Assembly (NCBI GenBank): GCA_029968055.1
Contig: JASCNX010000001.1
Location: 806,001 to 870,000 of the forward strand
Length of the DNA stretch: 64,000 nt
Reading direction: 5' to 3'
Origin: Xenophilus aerolatus
GTDB lineage: Bacteria; Pseudomonadota; Gammaproteobacteria; Burkholderiales; Burkholderiaceae_C
The notes beneath the pieces were generated by a model, which saw only the letters and a list, made by a program, of their open reading frames with translations, was not told the DNA's origin and did no database searches. Numbering within the stretch: the stretch's first letter is position 1; each line of letters starts with the position of its first letter. Position numbers and translations under genes: made by a program. Below, piece after piece: positions 55,463 to 64,000 of the stretch.

Positions 55463-57259
55463 CTACTTGTTGGCGGGCGATGCCCACCAGGTGGAGATCG
55501 CCCAGGCGTGCGCGTCGTAGTACGGCGGGATCGTCTTGGGCAGCACGAAGGGCGCGGGCCGGTAGCCGATCAGGAAAGCGTCGCCATAGTACTGCGGCAC
55601 GCCGTAGTAGCCGTGCGAGAGCAGCCGGTCGAGCACGCGCATGGCGGTCACCAGCTCGGGCCGCGTGCGGGCGGACACCACCTTGCCGACGATCGCGTCC
55701 ACGGCCGGATCGGCGATCCCCCAGATGTTGGACGAGCCCGTGGTCTCGGCGGCCTTGGAGCCGAAGCGCTCGAACAGCTCGCCGCCCGGCGCCGTGCTGC
55801 CGGGCAGCCGCACGGTGGTCATCTCGAAGTCGAAGTTGTCCATGCGCTGCTGCGCGAGCGAGAAGTCCACGCTGCGAAAGCTCATGTCGATGCCCAGCTT
55901 GCGCAGCGCGCCCTGCATGGGCGCCATCACCCGCACGCTGGACGGCTGGTCGTTGAGCACCTCGATGGTGAAGGCCTCTCCCTTGGCGTTGCGCAGTGCG
56001 CCGTCGCGGTAGGTCCAGCCCGCCTCGGCCAGCAGCTTCTGCGCCTGGCGCAGGTTCTCGCGCAGGCTGTGCGGCGGCGTGGTCACCGGCGAGACCACGG
56101 CCGGGCCGAAAACCTCGGGCCGCAGCTTGTCCCGCAACGGCTCCATCAGCGCCAGTTCGTCGGCCTTGGGCAGGCCTTCGGCATGGAACTCGCTGTTGGG
56201 GAACCAGCCCTCGACCCGCTTGTACAGGCCGTAGAACATCTGGCGGTTGAGCCACTCGAAGTCGAAAGCCAGGCCGATCGCCTGGCGCACCCGCACATCC
56301 TTGAATTTGTCCTTGCGCAGGTTGAAGACCCAGCCCTGGTAGTCGCCCGGGTTGCCGTTGGGAAACGCGCGCTTGACGACCTCGCCGCGGTCGAACACGC
56401 GGCCCGTGTACTGCCGGGCCCAGTTGCGCGAGATGAACTCGCGCATGAAGTCGTACTCGCCCGCCTTCAGGCCCTCGAAGCGGCCGGTTTCGTCGAGGTA
56501 GATCTTGTAGCTGACGCGGTCGAAGTTGAACTGGCCCTTGCGCACCGGAAGGTCGGCACCCCAGTACTTCGGGTCGCGCACGTAGGTGATGTCGCGCCCG
56601 AGCCGGCCGCTCGGCAGCTTGTAGGGGCCCGAGGCGATGGGCAGTTCGGTCGTCACCTGGTCGAAGGGCTTGCCCTTGCCCCAGGCGCGGCTGAAGACCG
56701 GCATGCCGCCCACGACCAGCGGCAGTTCGGGATTGGGCGTCGCGAAGTCGAAGCGCACAGTGCGCTCGGCGGTGGCGGTGGCCTTCTTCACCTCGGCGTA
56801 GATGGTGCGGAACTGCGGCGCCGCCTCCTTGCTCATGAGGGTGTCGAAAGAGTGCACCACGTCGGCCGCGAGCACCGGCGAACCGTCGTTGAAGCGCGCC
56901 TTGGGGTTGAGGCGGAAGGTGGCCGAGAGACCGTCGGGTGCCGCCTCGACATCCTCGGCCAGCAGGCCGTAGGCGGTGGTCGGCTCCTCGCTGTTGCCGG
57001 TGAGCAGGCTCTCGAACATCAGCGTGCCCAGGCCGGCCGGCGCGGTGCCTTTGAGCGTGAAGGGATTGAACTTGTCGAAGTTGGTGGGCCGCGTGGGCGG
57101 CACGAGCCGGATCTCGCCGCCCTTGGGCGCGTCGGGATTCACGTAGTCGAAATGCGTGAAGCCCGGCGGATACTTGATGTCGCCGAACTGGGCATAGGCG
57201 TGCGCACCCCAGGCGGGCAGCGCCGCAACCAGAAGGGCCGGGAGCAGCCAGAGTCGCAT
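55463..57259 (-). CDS. yejA: Periplasmic peptide-binding protein, YejA-like
   Basis: 598 residues with a signal peptide ([17 protein letters not shown]). It is an SBP family 5 protein: [57 protein letters not shown]. YejA homologues bind peptides and peptide antibiotics for import. It heads yejABEF and is divergent from fabI with only 37 bases between starts. Confidence 0.95.
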   Translation of the reverse strand: MRLWLLPALLVAALPAWGAHAYAQFGDIKYPPGFTHFDYVNPDAPKGGEIRLVPPTRPTNFDKFNPFTLKGTAPAGLGTLMFESLLTGNSEEPTTAYGLLAEDVEAAPDGLSATFRLNPKARFNDGSPVLAADVVHSFDTLMSKEAAPQFRTIYAEVKKATATAERTVRFDFATPNPELPLVVGGMPVFSRAWGKGKPFDQVTTELPIASGPYKLPSGRLGRDITYVRDPKYWGADLPVRKGQFNFDRVSYKIYLDETGRFEGLKAGEYDFMREFISRNWARQYTGRVFDRGEVVKRAFPNGNPGDYQGWVFNLRKDKFKDVRVRQAIGLAFDFEWLNRQMFYGLYKRVEGWFPNSEFHAEGLPKADELALMEPLRDKLRPEVFGPAVVSPVTTPPHSLRENLRQAQKLLAEAGWTYRDGALRNAKGEAFTIEVLNDQPSSVRVMAPMQGALRKLGIDMSFRSVDFSLAQQRMDNFDFEMTTVRLPGSTAPGGELFERFGSKAAETTGSSNIWGIADPAVDAIVGKVVSARTRPELVTAMRVLDRLLSHGYYGVPQYYGDAFLIGYRPAPFVLPKTIPPYYDAHAWAISTWWASPANK

Positions 57260-57296
57260 GCGAGAATTCTGCCCAAGTTTTTCTCAAGGCAGACCC

Positions 57297-58088
57297 ATGG
57301 GCTTTCTCAGCGGCAAGAAACTTCTGATCACCGGCGTCCTTTCCAACCGTTCCATCGCCTACGGCATCGCCAAGGCCTGCCGCGCCCAGGGTGCCGAACT
57401 GGCCTTCAGCTACGTCGGCGAGCGCTTCAAGGGCCGCATCACCGAGTTCGCCGCCGACTTCGACTCCAAGCTCGTGTTCGATTGCGACGTGGGCGACGAC
57501 GCGCAGATCGACAAGCTCTTCGCCGACCTGTCGCAGGCCTGGCCGAAGTTCGACGGCTTCGTGCACAGCATCGGCTTCGCCCCGCGCGAGGCGATCGCGG
57601 GCGACTTCCTCGACGGCCTCTCGCGCGAAGGCTTCAAGATCGCGCACGACATCAGCGCCTACAGCTTCCCGGCCATGGCCAAGGCGGCCCTGCCCTACCT
57701 GAACGACAAGTCGGCCCTGCTCACGCTGACCTACCTGGGCGCCGTGCGCGCCCTGCCCAACTACAACACCATGGGCCTGGCCAAGGCCAGCCTCGAGGCG
57801 TCGGTGCGCTACCTGGCCGGCTCGCTCGGCCCGCGCGGCATGCGCGTCAACGGCATCAGCGCCGGCCCGGTGAAGACACTGGCCGCCAGCGGCATCAAGG
57901 GCTTCGGCAAGATCCTGAGCACCGTGGCCGAGGTCTCGCCCATCCGCCGCAACATCACCATCGAGGACGTGGGCAACGTCGCCGCCTTCCTGCTGTCGGA
58001 CCTGGCGGCGGGCGTGACCGCCGAGATCACGTACGTCGACGGCGGCTTCAGCAACGTGGTGGGCGGCATCGACGAGCCGGCGGCCTGA
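57297..58088 (+). CDS. fabI: Enoyl-[acyl-carrier-protein] reductase (NADH)
   Basis: 263 residues. [38 protein letters not shown], the catalytic Tyr/Lys segment [20 protein letters not shown], and [14 protein letters not shown] match FabI closely. It performs the last reduction in each round of fatty acid elongation and is the triclosan and isoniazid-class target. The short 37-base gap to yejA leaves little room for separate promoters, so part of one promoter may lie in the other gene. Confidence 0.97.
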   Translation: MGFLSGKKLLITGVLSNRSIAYGIAKACRAQGAELAFSYVGERFKGRITEFAADFDSKLVFDCDVGDDAQIDKLFADLSQAWPKFDGFVHSIGFAPREAIAGDFLDGLSREGFKIAHDISAYSFPAMAKAALPYLNDKSALLTLTYLGAVRALPNYNTMGLAKASLEASVRYLAGSLGPRGMRVNGISAGPVKTLAASGIKGFGKILSTVAEVSPIRRNITIEDVGNVAAFLLSDLAAGVTAEITYVDGGFSNVVGGIDEPAA

Positions 58089-58162
58089 GCCCCACGTTTG
58101 CAGAGCCGAAAGCGCCCGCAACGCCCGTCCGGCGAACGCAGGCGGTTCAACGATTCCATCGC

Positions 58163-59005
58163 ATGACGATCGCGCGCCGCGCCCTGCTGATCGCCCCGGC
58201 CGCGCTGCTGGCATGGCCGGCCGCGGGCTGGGCGGCCCCGGCGCTCATGCTGGCCGAGCGCTATCGCGCCGGCCTGCCGCTGGCAGGCTGGTGGGTCAGC
58301 GAGAAGTACGACGGCCTGCGCGGCTACTGGGACGGCAAGCGCCTGTGGACGCGCGGGGGCGAGCCGATCGCCGCGCCGGCGTGGTTCACCGCGCCGCTGC
58401 CCGCCACGCCCATGGATGGCGAGTTGTGGGCGGGCCGCGGGCGATTCGAGCAGGCCGTGTCCACGGTGCGCAACCGCACGCCCGACGACAAGGCCTGGCG
58501 CGAGATCCGCTTCATGGTCTTCGACCTGCCCGCGCAGCCCGGCGACTTCGATGCGCGGCTGGCGGCGCTGCGCAAGCTGCTGCCGCTCACCGAGGCGCCC
58601 TGGGTCGTGCCCGTCGCGCAGGCCCCCGCCACCACGCATGCCGAGCTCATGGCGCTGCTCGACAGGACGATGCGCCTGGGCGGCGAAGGGCTGATGCTGC
58701 ACCGGGGCGCTTCGCTCTACCGCGGCGAGCGCAGCGCCGACCTGCTCAAGGTCAAGCCGCACGACGACGCGGAAGCACGTGTCGTCGCGCATCTGCCGGG
58801 CCAGGGCCGGCACGCGGGCCGCATGGGTGCGCTGCTCGTGCGAACGTCCGAGGGCGTGACCTTCCGGCTCGGCGGTGGATTCACCGACGCGCAGCGGGCC
58901 GACCCGCCGCCGGTCGGCAGCACCGTGACCTATCGCTTCAACGGCACCAGCGCGTCCGGGGTGCCGCGCTTTGCGCGCTTCGTGCGCGTGCGGGACGACG
59001 GCTGA
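58163..59005 (+). CDS. ATP-dependent DNA ligase with signal peptide (LigE/LigB-like)
   Basis: 280 residues. The N-terminus is signal-like (RRALLIAPAALLAWPAAGWAAP), followed by a minimal adenylation domain: motif I EKYDGLRGYWDG with the nucleotidyl Lys, motif III FMVFDLP, motif IV GEGLMLHRG, motif V LLKVKPHDDAEA, and an OB domain. Periplasmic LigE-type ligases seal nicks and have been linked to DNA uptake or biofilm DNA. A Tat motif is weak (ARRA), so Sec export is likelier. Confidence 0.93.
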   Translation: MTIARRALLIAPAALLAWPAAGWAAPALMLAERYRAGLPLAGWWVSEKYDGLRGYWDGKRLWTRGGEPIAAPAWFTAPLPATPMDGELWAGRGRFEQAVSTVRNRTPDDKAWREIRFMVFDLPAQPGDFDARLAALRKLLPLTEAPWVVPVAQAPATTHAELMALLDRTMRLGGEGLMLHRGASLYRGERSADLLKVKPHDDAEARVVAHLPGQGRHAGRMGALLVRTSEGVTFRLGGGFTDAQRADPPPVGSTVTYRFNGTSASGVPRFARFVRVRDDG

Positions 59006-59043
59006 GCACGCCGGACGCGCCCGACAAGCAGGCGCTGGCCGAT

Positions 59044-59436
59044 GTGCCACCGCCGCCCCCGCGGGCTCCCGCCCGCGGCCCGCTGCGCTGGGCCTTCATG
59101 GCGCTGGCCATCGTGAGCCTCGCGCTCGCCGTGCTCGGCGTGCTGTTGCCCGGCCTGCCGACCACGCCCTTCGTGCTGCTGGCGGCCTGGGCGGCGGCGC
59201 GCAGTTCGCCGCGCCTGGCGGCCTGGCTCGAATCGCACCGCCTCTTCGGCCCACTGATCCGCGACTGGCGCACCGGCGGCCGCGTGAGCCGTCGCGCCAA
59301 GTGGAGCGCCGCGATCGCGATGACGGTATGCGCCGCACTGCTGCTGTGGCTGGTGCGGCCGCGCGCCGCAGCGATGGGCGGGATCGTGGTCATGGCCATC
59401 GTGCTCGTGTGGCTGTGGCGCCGGCCGGAGCCCTGA
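59044..59436 (+). CDS. DUF454 (YbaN-like) inner membrane protein
   Basis: 130 residues from a GTG at 59044. The DUF454 pattern is clear: LGVLLPGLPTTPFVLLAAWA, SSPRLAAWLESHRLFGPLI, WRTGGRVSRRAKWSAA, then two C-terminal helices. Three to four membrane segments. Function unknown. The frame has no ATG before residue 19 of this version, so the start is uncertain, though the preceding codons run close to the ligase stop. Confidence 0.85.
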   Translation: MPPPPPRAPARGPLRWAFMALAIVSLALAVLGVLLPGLPTTPFVLLAAWAAARSSPRLAAWLESHRLFGPLIRDWRTGGRVSRRAKWSAAIAMTVCAALLLWLVRPRAAAMGGIVVMAIVLVWLWRRPEP

Positions 59437-59514
59437 AGGCGCGCTGTCGCAAGTGCAGTCGGCGGCAGCGCCTCCCGCCGGGCTGCAGCCGGATGCGTCG
59501 TGAGCGTGACGGTC

Positions 59515-60333
59515 TCAGTTCGGGGGCGCCTCGCCGGCCGCCAGGCGCGTGTCGATCGCGTCCAGCACCGGCAGCAGGTCGGCCACGCTGTCGATCACAT
59601 AGTGCGCGCCGGCCGCCGTCAGTTCGGCCGCGGCGCGCTGGCGGACGGACGCCTGCGCCTCGGCATCGAGCGCCTGCCACTCGGCCAGCGTCAGGCCGGC
59701 CGCGTTGCCGCTGATTGCCAGGCCCACCGTCCAGGTGCCGGCGTTCAGGCCTTCCTGGATGCCCACACCGGTGTCGTCCACCTTGACCACCGTGCATGGC
59801 GGCCACACGCCGAGGTCGGCAAAGCAGCGGTACATCATGAGCGGCGACGGGCGCCCGGCGGCAAGGTCCCCGGCGCAAACGAGGTTGTCCGGCACGTAGC
59901 CGCCTTTGGCCGCGATGGCCGTGACGACCTCCATGATCGGCCGGTTGTAGCCCGTGGTCGACCCCACCTTCAGCCCGCGCGCGCGCACGGCGGCCACGGT
60001 GTCGAGCGCGCCGGGAATGAAGTCCGCGAAGTCGGGCACCACGGCCGCGTTCATGGGCGTGAAGACTTCGTAGAGGTGGTCGATATCGGCATCGGTGAAG
60101 GCATGGCCGTGCTTCGCCTCCCACTGCGCCGCGATGCGCGGCAGCCGGCTGAGGGCCTGGATGTGGTCCCACTTGGCCATGCCCATCGGGCCGCGCGCCT
60201 CGGCGATGCTGAGGTCGACGCCGAAGCGCGCGAACAGGCGCACGAAGGCGCCCATGGGCGCACAGGAGCCGAAGTCGATGATGGTGCCAGCCCAGTCGAA
60301 GACGACGGCCTGGAGCTTGTCGGGAGTGTTCAT
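59515..60333 (-). CDS. phnX: Phosphonoacetaldehyde hydrolase (phosphonatase)
   Basis: 272 residues, HAD superfamily. Nucleophile Asp13 in VVFDWAGTIIDFG, the Schiff-base Lys54 in GPMGMAKWDHIQAL, GSTTGYNRPIMEVV and the motif VKVDDTGVGIQEGLNAG match PhnX, which cleaves phosphonoacetaldehyde to acetaldehyde and phosphate. It lies 25 bases downstream of the FAD oxidoreductase gene and completes 2-aminoethylphosphonate use. Confidence 0.96.
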   Translation of the reverse strand: MNTPDKLQAVVFDWAGTIIDFGSCAPMGAFVRLFARFGVDLSIAEARGPMGMAKWDHIQALSRLPRIAAQWEAKHGHAFTDADIDHLYEVFTPMNAAVVPDFADFIPGALDTVAAVRARGLKVGSTTGYNRPIMEVVTAIAAKGGYVPDNLVCAGDLAAGRPSPLMMYRCFADLGVWPPCTVVKVDDTGVGIQEGLNAGTWTVGLAISGNAAGLTLAEWQALDAEAQASVRQRAAAELTAAGAHYVIDSVADLLPVLDAIDTRLAAGEAPPN

Positions 60334-60358
60334 TCGGGAATTCGATGGTGGATGCGGC

Positions 60359-61495
60359 TCACCAGGCCGCCAGGACGTCCTCGGCGATGCCGAAGGCGGT
60401 GCTGGCGCCGGTGCCGCTGGTGACGAGCACGAGCCGGGTGGCGTCGTCGGGCGCGTCGATCAGGCAGTCCGTCACTTGGGACGAGGGATAGGTGCCGACC
60501 CAGCGCTCGGTCACCGTGGCCTCGGTGAGCCGAAGGGTCTCTCGCAGGTGCCGCAGGATCAGCTCGTCCACCCGCTGGTCGGCGAAGGGTTCGAGCACCG
60601 GGCCGTAGTGGTGCGAGTCGCCCACGACCAGCGTGCCGTCGGCGCTCTGCACCACGATCAGGTGGATGCCGTGGGCCAGGGATTCGCCCTCCTCCCCCTC
60701 GATCTGCGTGCGCAGCACCTGGGCGGCGGGCAGCTTGCTGTAGCCGTGGTAGCGCACCAGGCTCAGGTCGGCCATGACGGAACCGGGCAGCCGGAAGCCC
60801 GGCTGCGGCCGCACACGCATCATGTGCAACTGGCACAGGCGCAGGCCGTGTGGCGAGAGGCGCTCGGCGAACAGGCCGTTGAGCTCGCTGTTCGTGCACA
60901 CGGCCACCCGGTCGGCATGCAGCACGGCCCGCGAGGTGCGCACGCGCGGCGTCGCCACCTCGAGCACCGCCTCGCCGAAGCGGAAATGCACGCCCAGTGC
61001 GTCGGACAGCCAGCGCGCGAGTTGGCCGATGGCCGTGCGCGACTCGACCCGCATCTCGTGCGGGCTGTAGAGCACGCCCCGGGCCGCGCCGTGTGCTCCT
61101 TCGAGGCGCAGCGCGGGCGCACGGCGCGCGGCCTCGTCGGCGGACAGCAGCTCGCAGCCGACGGCCATCTCCGTGGACATGAATTCCTCCAACACGCTCA
61201 GCGACTGCGGCCGGAAGGCGGTGAGGTACAGCCCGTGGTGCACCGCCGGGATGCCGGCCTGCGGCGCCACCGTGCCCCACACTTCGCGCGCGCGCCGCGC
61301 CCGCCGCCAGGTGTCGCCCGCGCCTTGGCCGGTGACCGTGATGAAGCCGAAGTTGCGGATCGACGCGCCCACGCAGGCCGCGTCCTTCTCGACCACGCAC
61401 ACCCGCAGCCCGCGCCGCGCGGCCGTGTAGGCATGCGCCAGGCCGACGATGCCGGCGCCGACGACGATGAGGTCAAAGCGGTCGTTGGAGGTCAT
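60359..61495 (-). CDS. FAD-dependent oxidoreductase of the phosphonate-associated TIGR03364 type
   Basis: 378 residues of the DAO family: Rossmann motif LIVVGAGIVGLAHAYTAARR, VVEKDAACVGASIRNFGFIT and a C-terminal TSGTGASTAFGIAEDVL. This clade accompanies phosphonate genes. From memory, some members (called PbfC) oxidise 2-aminoethylphosphonate or its N-methyl form to phosphonoacetaldehyde. That would feed PhnX directly without the PhnW transaminase, which is absent here. No signal peptide is seen. Confidence 0.88.
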   Translation of the reverse strand: MTSNDRFDLIVVGAGIVGLAHAYTAARRGLRVCVVEKDAACVGASIRNFGFITVTGQGAGDTWRRARRAREVWGTVAPQAGIPAVHHGLYLTAFRPQSLSVLEEFMSTEMAVGCELLSADEAARRAPALRLEGAHGAARGVLYSPHEMRVESRTAIGQLARWLSDALGVHFRFGEAVLEVATPRVRTSRAVLHADRVAVCTNSELNGLFAERLSPHGLRLCQLHMMRVRPQPGFRLPGSVMADLSLVRYHGYSKLPAAQVLRTQIEGEEGESLAHGIHLIVVQSADGTLVVGDSHHYGPVLEPFADQRVDELILRHLRETLRLTEATVTERWVGTYPSSQVTDCLIDAPDDATRLVLVTSGTGASTAFGIAEDVLAAW

Positions 61496-61530
61496 GGGTG
61501 CGCGGTGGAAGCGAGGATCGAATACGGAAA

Positions 61531-61651
61531 CGGACATCCGGACGCAGAAGGAAAACCAAAGTGACGCAGAGGACGCAGAAGGATTGCCACTGATTGATTT
61601 CTCTTTTGCGACCTCTGCGAAACCTTTGCGTCCTCTGCGTCCGGAAGTCCG
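61531..61651. repeat. About 120-bp palindromic repeat element, copy B
   Basis: It begins CGGACATCCGG and ends CCGGAAGTCCG, giving terminal inverted repeats continued inward by CGCAGA-type units. Its reverse complement matches copy A at 45096-45221. It occupies most of the 163-base gap between the ABC permease and the FAD oxidoreductase, within one apparent operon. A T-rich centre (GATTGATTTCTCTTTTGCG) separates the two halves. Confidence 0.85.
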
Positions 61652-61658
61652 CTCCCGT

Positions 61659-63365
61659 TCATCGGCGCCGCCACGCCTGCGTCCGCCGCTCGACCACGCG
61701 GCCCAGCAGCAGGTAGAGCACCGTGACCACGGCCGAGATGCCGGCGATGAGCACGGCCATCGCCGCGGCCGCGCCGGTCTCGCCGGCCTCGTCGAGGTTG
61801 AGGATGGCCACGGACGCGAGCTTGGTGTCGGGCGAGTACAGGAACACCACGGCCGAGATGGTGGTCATGGCATTGATGAAGAAGTAGCGCGAGACGTCGA
61901 TGAGCGTGGGCAGGCAGATCGGCAGCGTGACGCGCCAGAAGGTCTTGTAGAACGGCACCTTGAGCGAGGCCGAGACGGACTCGAACTCGGCGTCGATGGC
62001 CTTGAGCGCCGTGACCATCGTCAGGTGGCCCGTGGTGTAGAAGTGCACCACCGTGCACAGGACCAGCAGCGCCATGCTCTGGTAGAGCAGGTTGAGCGGG
62101 TTGCCCGGCGCGTTGAAGAAGAAGATGTAGCCCAGGCCCAGCACCAGCCCCGGCACCGCCATGGGCAGCATCGCCATCAGCCGCACCAGCGGCCGGGCCG
62201 GGCCGAGCCCGCGCGTCTTCTCGAGCAGGTAGGCGCCGACGAAGACCACGGCGGTGCCGAACACCGCGGTGCCTGCGGCCAGCTTCAGGCTGTTGAGCAG
62301 CGCGTCACCCAGTTCGGCATCGACCAGGCCGGCCACGTAGTGATTCAGGCTGGGCGCCAGGTTGTAGGGCCACAGCGTGGCGAAGGAGGCGAACACCGCC
62401 ATGCCGAACATGGCCAGCATCAGCGCCACGATCAGCGTGCAATACGCGGTCATTGCCGCATCGAAGCCCCGCGACGGCTGAGGCTGCAGCGCGACCGCGC
62501 GTGCCGTGAGCATCGCCGTCTGACGGCGCTGCACGACGTGGTCGACGGCAAAGGTGAGCGCCGCCGGCGTGAGCAGCAGCAACGCCACCACCGCGCCGCG
62601 CTGGAAGTCCTGCTGGCCGATGACGAGCTTGAAGACGTCGGTCGCCAGGACGTTGAAGTTGCCCCCGACCACTTTGGGGATGCCGAAATCGGTGATCACC
62701 AGCGTGAAGGTGACGAGCGCTGCCGAGATCAGGCCGTACTTGGCCCCCGGCAGCGTGATGGTGAAGAAGCGGCGCAGGCGCCGGGTGCCCAAGGCGTCGG
62801 CCGCCTCGTACAGGCGCGCGTCGGCCAGCGACAGCGCGGTGACCAGGATCATCAGCGCATGGGGGAACGTGGCGAAGCACTCGGCCAGCACGATGCCCGG
62901 GGCGCCGTAGATGCCCTCGAAACCCAGCGCCAGCCAGAAATCCTTGGCCACGCCCTGGTTGCCGAACCAGTAGATGAGCGAGATGGCCGACAGCAGCGAT
63001 GGCGCCAGAAGCGGGAGCAGCGTGATGCTGCGGAAAATGCCTCTGGCCGGCATGCAGCTGCGCGTGAGCGCATACGCGAAGGCGAACGCCAGCGGGATCA
63101 CGATCACGGTGACCAGCGCCGACACCCAGACGCTGTTCCACAGGCTGTGCAGCAGCGCGGGCGACTGCAGGTAGGCGGCGAAGGCGGCCCAGCCGCTGCC
63201 CTGTTCCGCGTTGCGCACGGCCTGGGAGAGGATGGCGGCCAGCGGCAGGGCCAGGCCGACCACCAGGAAGAGCAGGATGCCGAGCAGCGCCGCATGCGCA
63301 AGGCGGTCGCTCCAGGGCACGCGCTGGCGCAGCGGCGGCGGCAACAGGACGGCGGTGGCGTTCAT
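61659..63365 (-). CDS. 2-aminoethylphosphonate ABC transporter permease, two fused permease units
   Basis: 568 residues with about 12 membrane helices and two inner-membrane permease domains in one chain. EAA-type loops are visible in DARLYEAADALGTRRLRRFF and LKAIDAEFESVSASLKVPFY. The single-chain layout and the linked phnX match the PhnV-like fused permease of AEP importers (TIGR03262). Its ATG overlaps the ATPase stop (ATGA). Confidence 0.9.
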   Translation of the reverse strand: MNATAVLLPPPLRQRVPWSDRLAHAALLGILLFLVVGLALPLAAILSQAVRNAEQGSGWAAFAAYLQSPALLHSLWNSVWVSALVTVIVIPLAFAFAYALTRSCMPARGIFRSITLLPLLAPSLLSAISLIYWFGNQGVAKDFWLALGFEGIYGAPGIVLAECFATFPHALMILVTALSLADARLYEAADALGTRRLRRFFTITLPGAKYGLISAALVTFTLVITDFGIPKVVGGNFNVLATDVFKLVIGQQDFQRGAVVALLLLTPAALTFAVDHVVQRRQTAMLTARAVALQPQPSRGFDAAMTAYCTLIVALMLAMFGMAVFASFATLWPYNLAPSLNHYVAGLVDAELGDALLNSLKLAAGTAVFGTAVVFVGAYLLEKTRGLGPARPLVRLMAMLPMAVPGLVLGLGYIFFFNAPGNPLNLLYQSMALLVLCTVVHFYTTGHLTMVTALKAIDAEFESVSASLKVPFYKTFWRVTLPICLPTLIDVSRYFFINAMTTISAVVFLYSPDTKLASVAILNLDEAGETGAAAAMAVLIAGISAVVTVLYLLLGRVVERRTQAWRRR

Positions 63366-64000
63366 TCCTGTCCCGCGGCGAACACGCGCAGCCGGTCCGT
63401 GCGCAGCGCGAAGTGCAGGCGCGCCCCCTCGCGCACCGAGAACTCGTCCATCTGGTTGAGCGAGAACTGCAGTTGCAGCGACTGGCCTCCCAGCGCTTCG
63501 ACCTGCACCTGCGCCAGGCAGTTGCCGCCGAGGAACTCGATATGGCGAACCGCGCCTTCACAGCGCCCGGGATGGTCGTCGGGCACGTCGATCATCAGCC
63601 GGTCCTCGGGCCGCAGGTAGAGCATGACGGGGCGGCCCGGGCGGAAGTCGGCGCCCTGCCCTTCGTCGCAGCGCAGCCGCAGTTCGCCGCAGCGGAACCA
63701 GTGGTCGCCCTCGGCCACGGCCTGCAGGCGGTTCACCTTGCCCACGAAATCGGCCACGAAGGGCGACGCCGGCGCCCGGTACACCTCGCGCGGCGTGCCG
63801 ACCTGCTCGATCACGCCGTGGTTCATCACCACGATGCGGTCGGCCACCGACAAGGCCTCTTCCTGGTCGTGCGTGACCATGATGGTCGTGACGCCGAGCT
63901 TGCGCTGCAGGGCGCGAATCTCGTTGCGCAGGTGCACGCGCACGATGGCGTCCAGGGCCGACAGCGGCTCGTCCAGCAGCAGCAATCCCGGCGAGGTGGC
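63362..64000 (-). CDS. 2-aminoethylphosphonate ABC transporter ATPase, 5' end outside window
   Basis: About 212 C-terminal residues. Walker B LLLLDEPLSALDA, the D-loop, the switch His in TIMVTHDQEEALSVADRIVV and a C-terminal TOBE domain (RPGRPVMLYLRPEDRLMI) resemble PotA/PhnT-type ATPases. Walker A and the signature motif lie beyond the window edge. It is the most upstream visible gene of the phosphonate unit; a binding protein is expected further upstream. Confidence 0.9.
   Translation of the reverse strand, partial: ATSPGLLLLDEPLSALDAIVRVHLRNEIRALQRKLGVTTIMVTHDQEEALSVADRIVVMNHGVIEQVGTPREVYRAPASPFVADFVGKVNRLQAVAEGDHWFRCGELRLRCDEGQGADFRPGRPVMLYLRPEDRLMIDVPDDHPGRCEGAVRHIEFLGGNCLAQVQVEALGGQSLQLQFSLNQMDEFSVREGARLHFALRTDRLRVFAAGQE

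Noticed and set aside
55422-58214. A 930-codon minus-strand frame through yejA and fabI
   Set aside because: It runs in a different frame from YejA and is antisense to FabI. The real genes are clear from motifs.

Overview
The window is a chromosomal stretch from a high-GC betaproteobacterium, most likely Burkholderiales and close to Comamonadaceae (Variovorax, Acidovorax or Xenophilus-like). The grounds are the very high GC in third codon positions, the gene orders ygfZ/mltG-tmk-holB-pilZ-tatD, rimP-nusA-infB-rbfA-truB-typA and rnfH-ratA/smpB, a RegB/RegA redox pair attached to a cyo operon, and protein fusions that I associate with this family. It is densely coded, with many 1-8 nt start/stop overlaps. 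I see no tRNA, rRNA, CRISPR array, insertion sequence, phage or plasmid gene.

Layout. 1-6.2 kb: the 3' part of tex with a palindromic repeat read in frame, a stand-alone HipA/YjjJ-type kinase, a patatin-like lipase, and a divergent iron alcohol dehydrogenase and esterase pair. 6.3-13.9 kb: a thioesterase-acetyltransferase fusion, a secreted unknown, ygfZ facing the mltG-tmk-holB-pilZ operon, then tatD behind an intrinsic terminator and a secreted ankyrin protein. 14-20.7 kb: an adenylate cyclase with FHA domain, ldcA, a TadA fusion, a DUF72 protein and an MFS carrier. 20.8-27.7 kb: cyoABCD-surf1-regB-regA, a quinol oxidase with its likely assembly factor and redox-sensing regulators. 27.7-33.5 kb: an OpgH-like glucosyltransferase with cytochrome b561, then a FixJ-type two-component pair next to a GlcG-like lipoprotein and an ankyrin protein, separated by a palindrome. 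33.6-41 kb: guaB-guaA, a DUF4124 protein, rnfH-ratA, smpB, and an ECF sigma/anti-sigma unit. 41-50.4 kb: the translation operon. 50.5-59.4 kb: an MFS carrier, yejABEF, fabI, a secreted ATP-dependent DNA ligase and a YbaN-like membrane protein. 59.5-64 kb: a 2-aminoethylphosphonate uptake and degradation unit, cut by the window end.

Most genes are housekeeping or widespread accessory functions. The less ordinary material is (i) three kinds of dispersed palindrome, including two copies of one roughly 125-bp element placed inside operons; (ii) two domain fusions, one being TadA joined to a haloalkane-dehalogenase-like domain that has lost its C-terminal catalytic part; (iii) the physical union of quinol oxidase, SURF1 and RegBA; (iv) a phosphonate unit in which a FAD oxidase sits where a transaminase would be expected. 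I did not find a clearly new defence or biosynthetic system. Product names come from recognising motifs by eye, without database searches.
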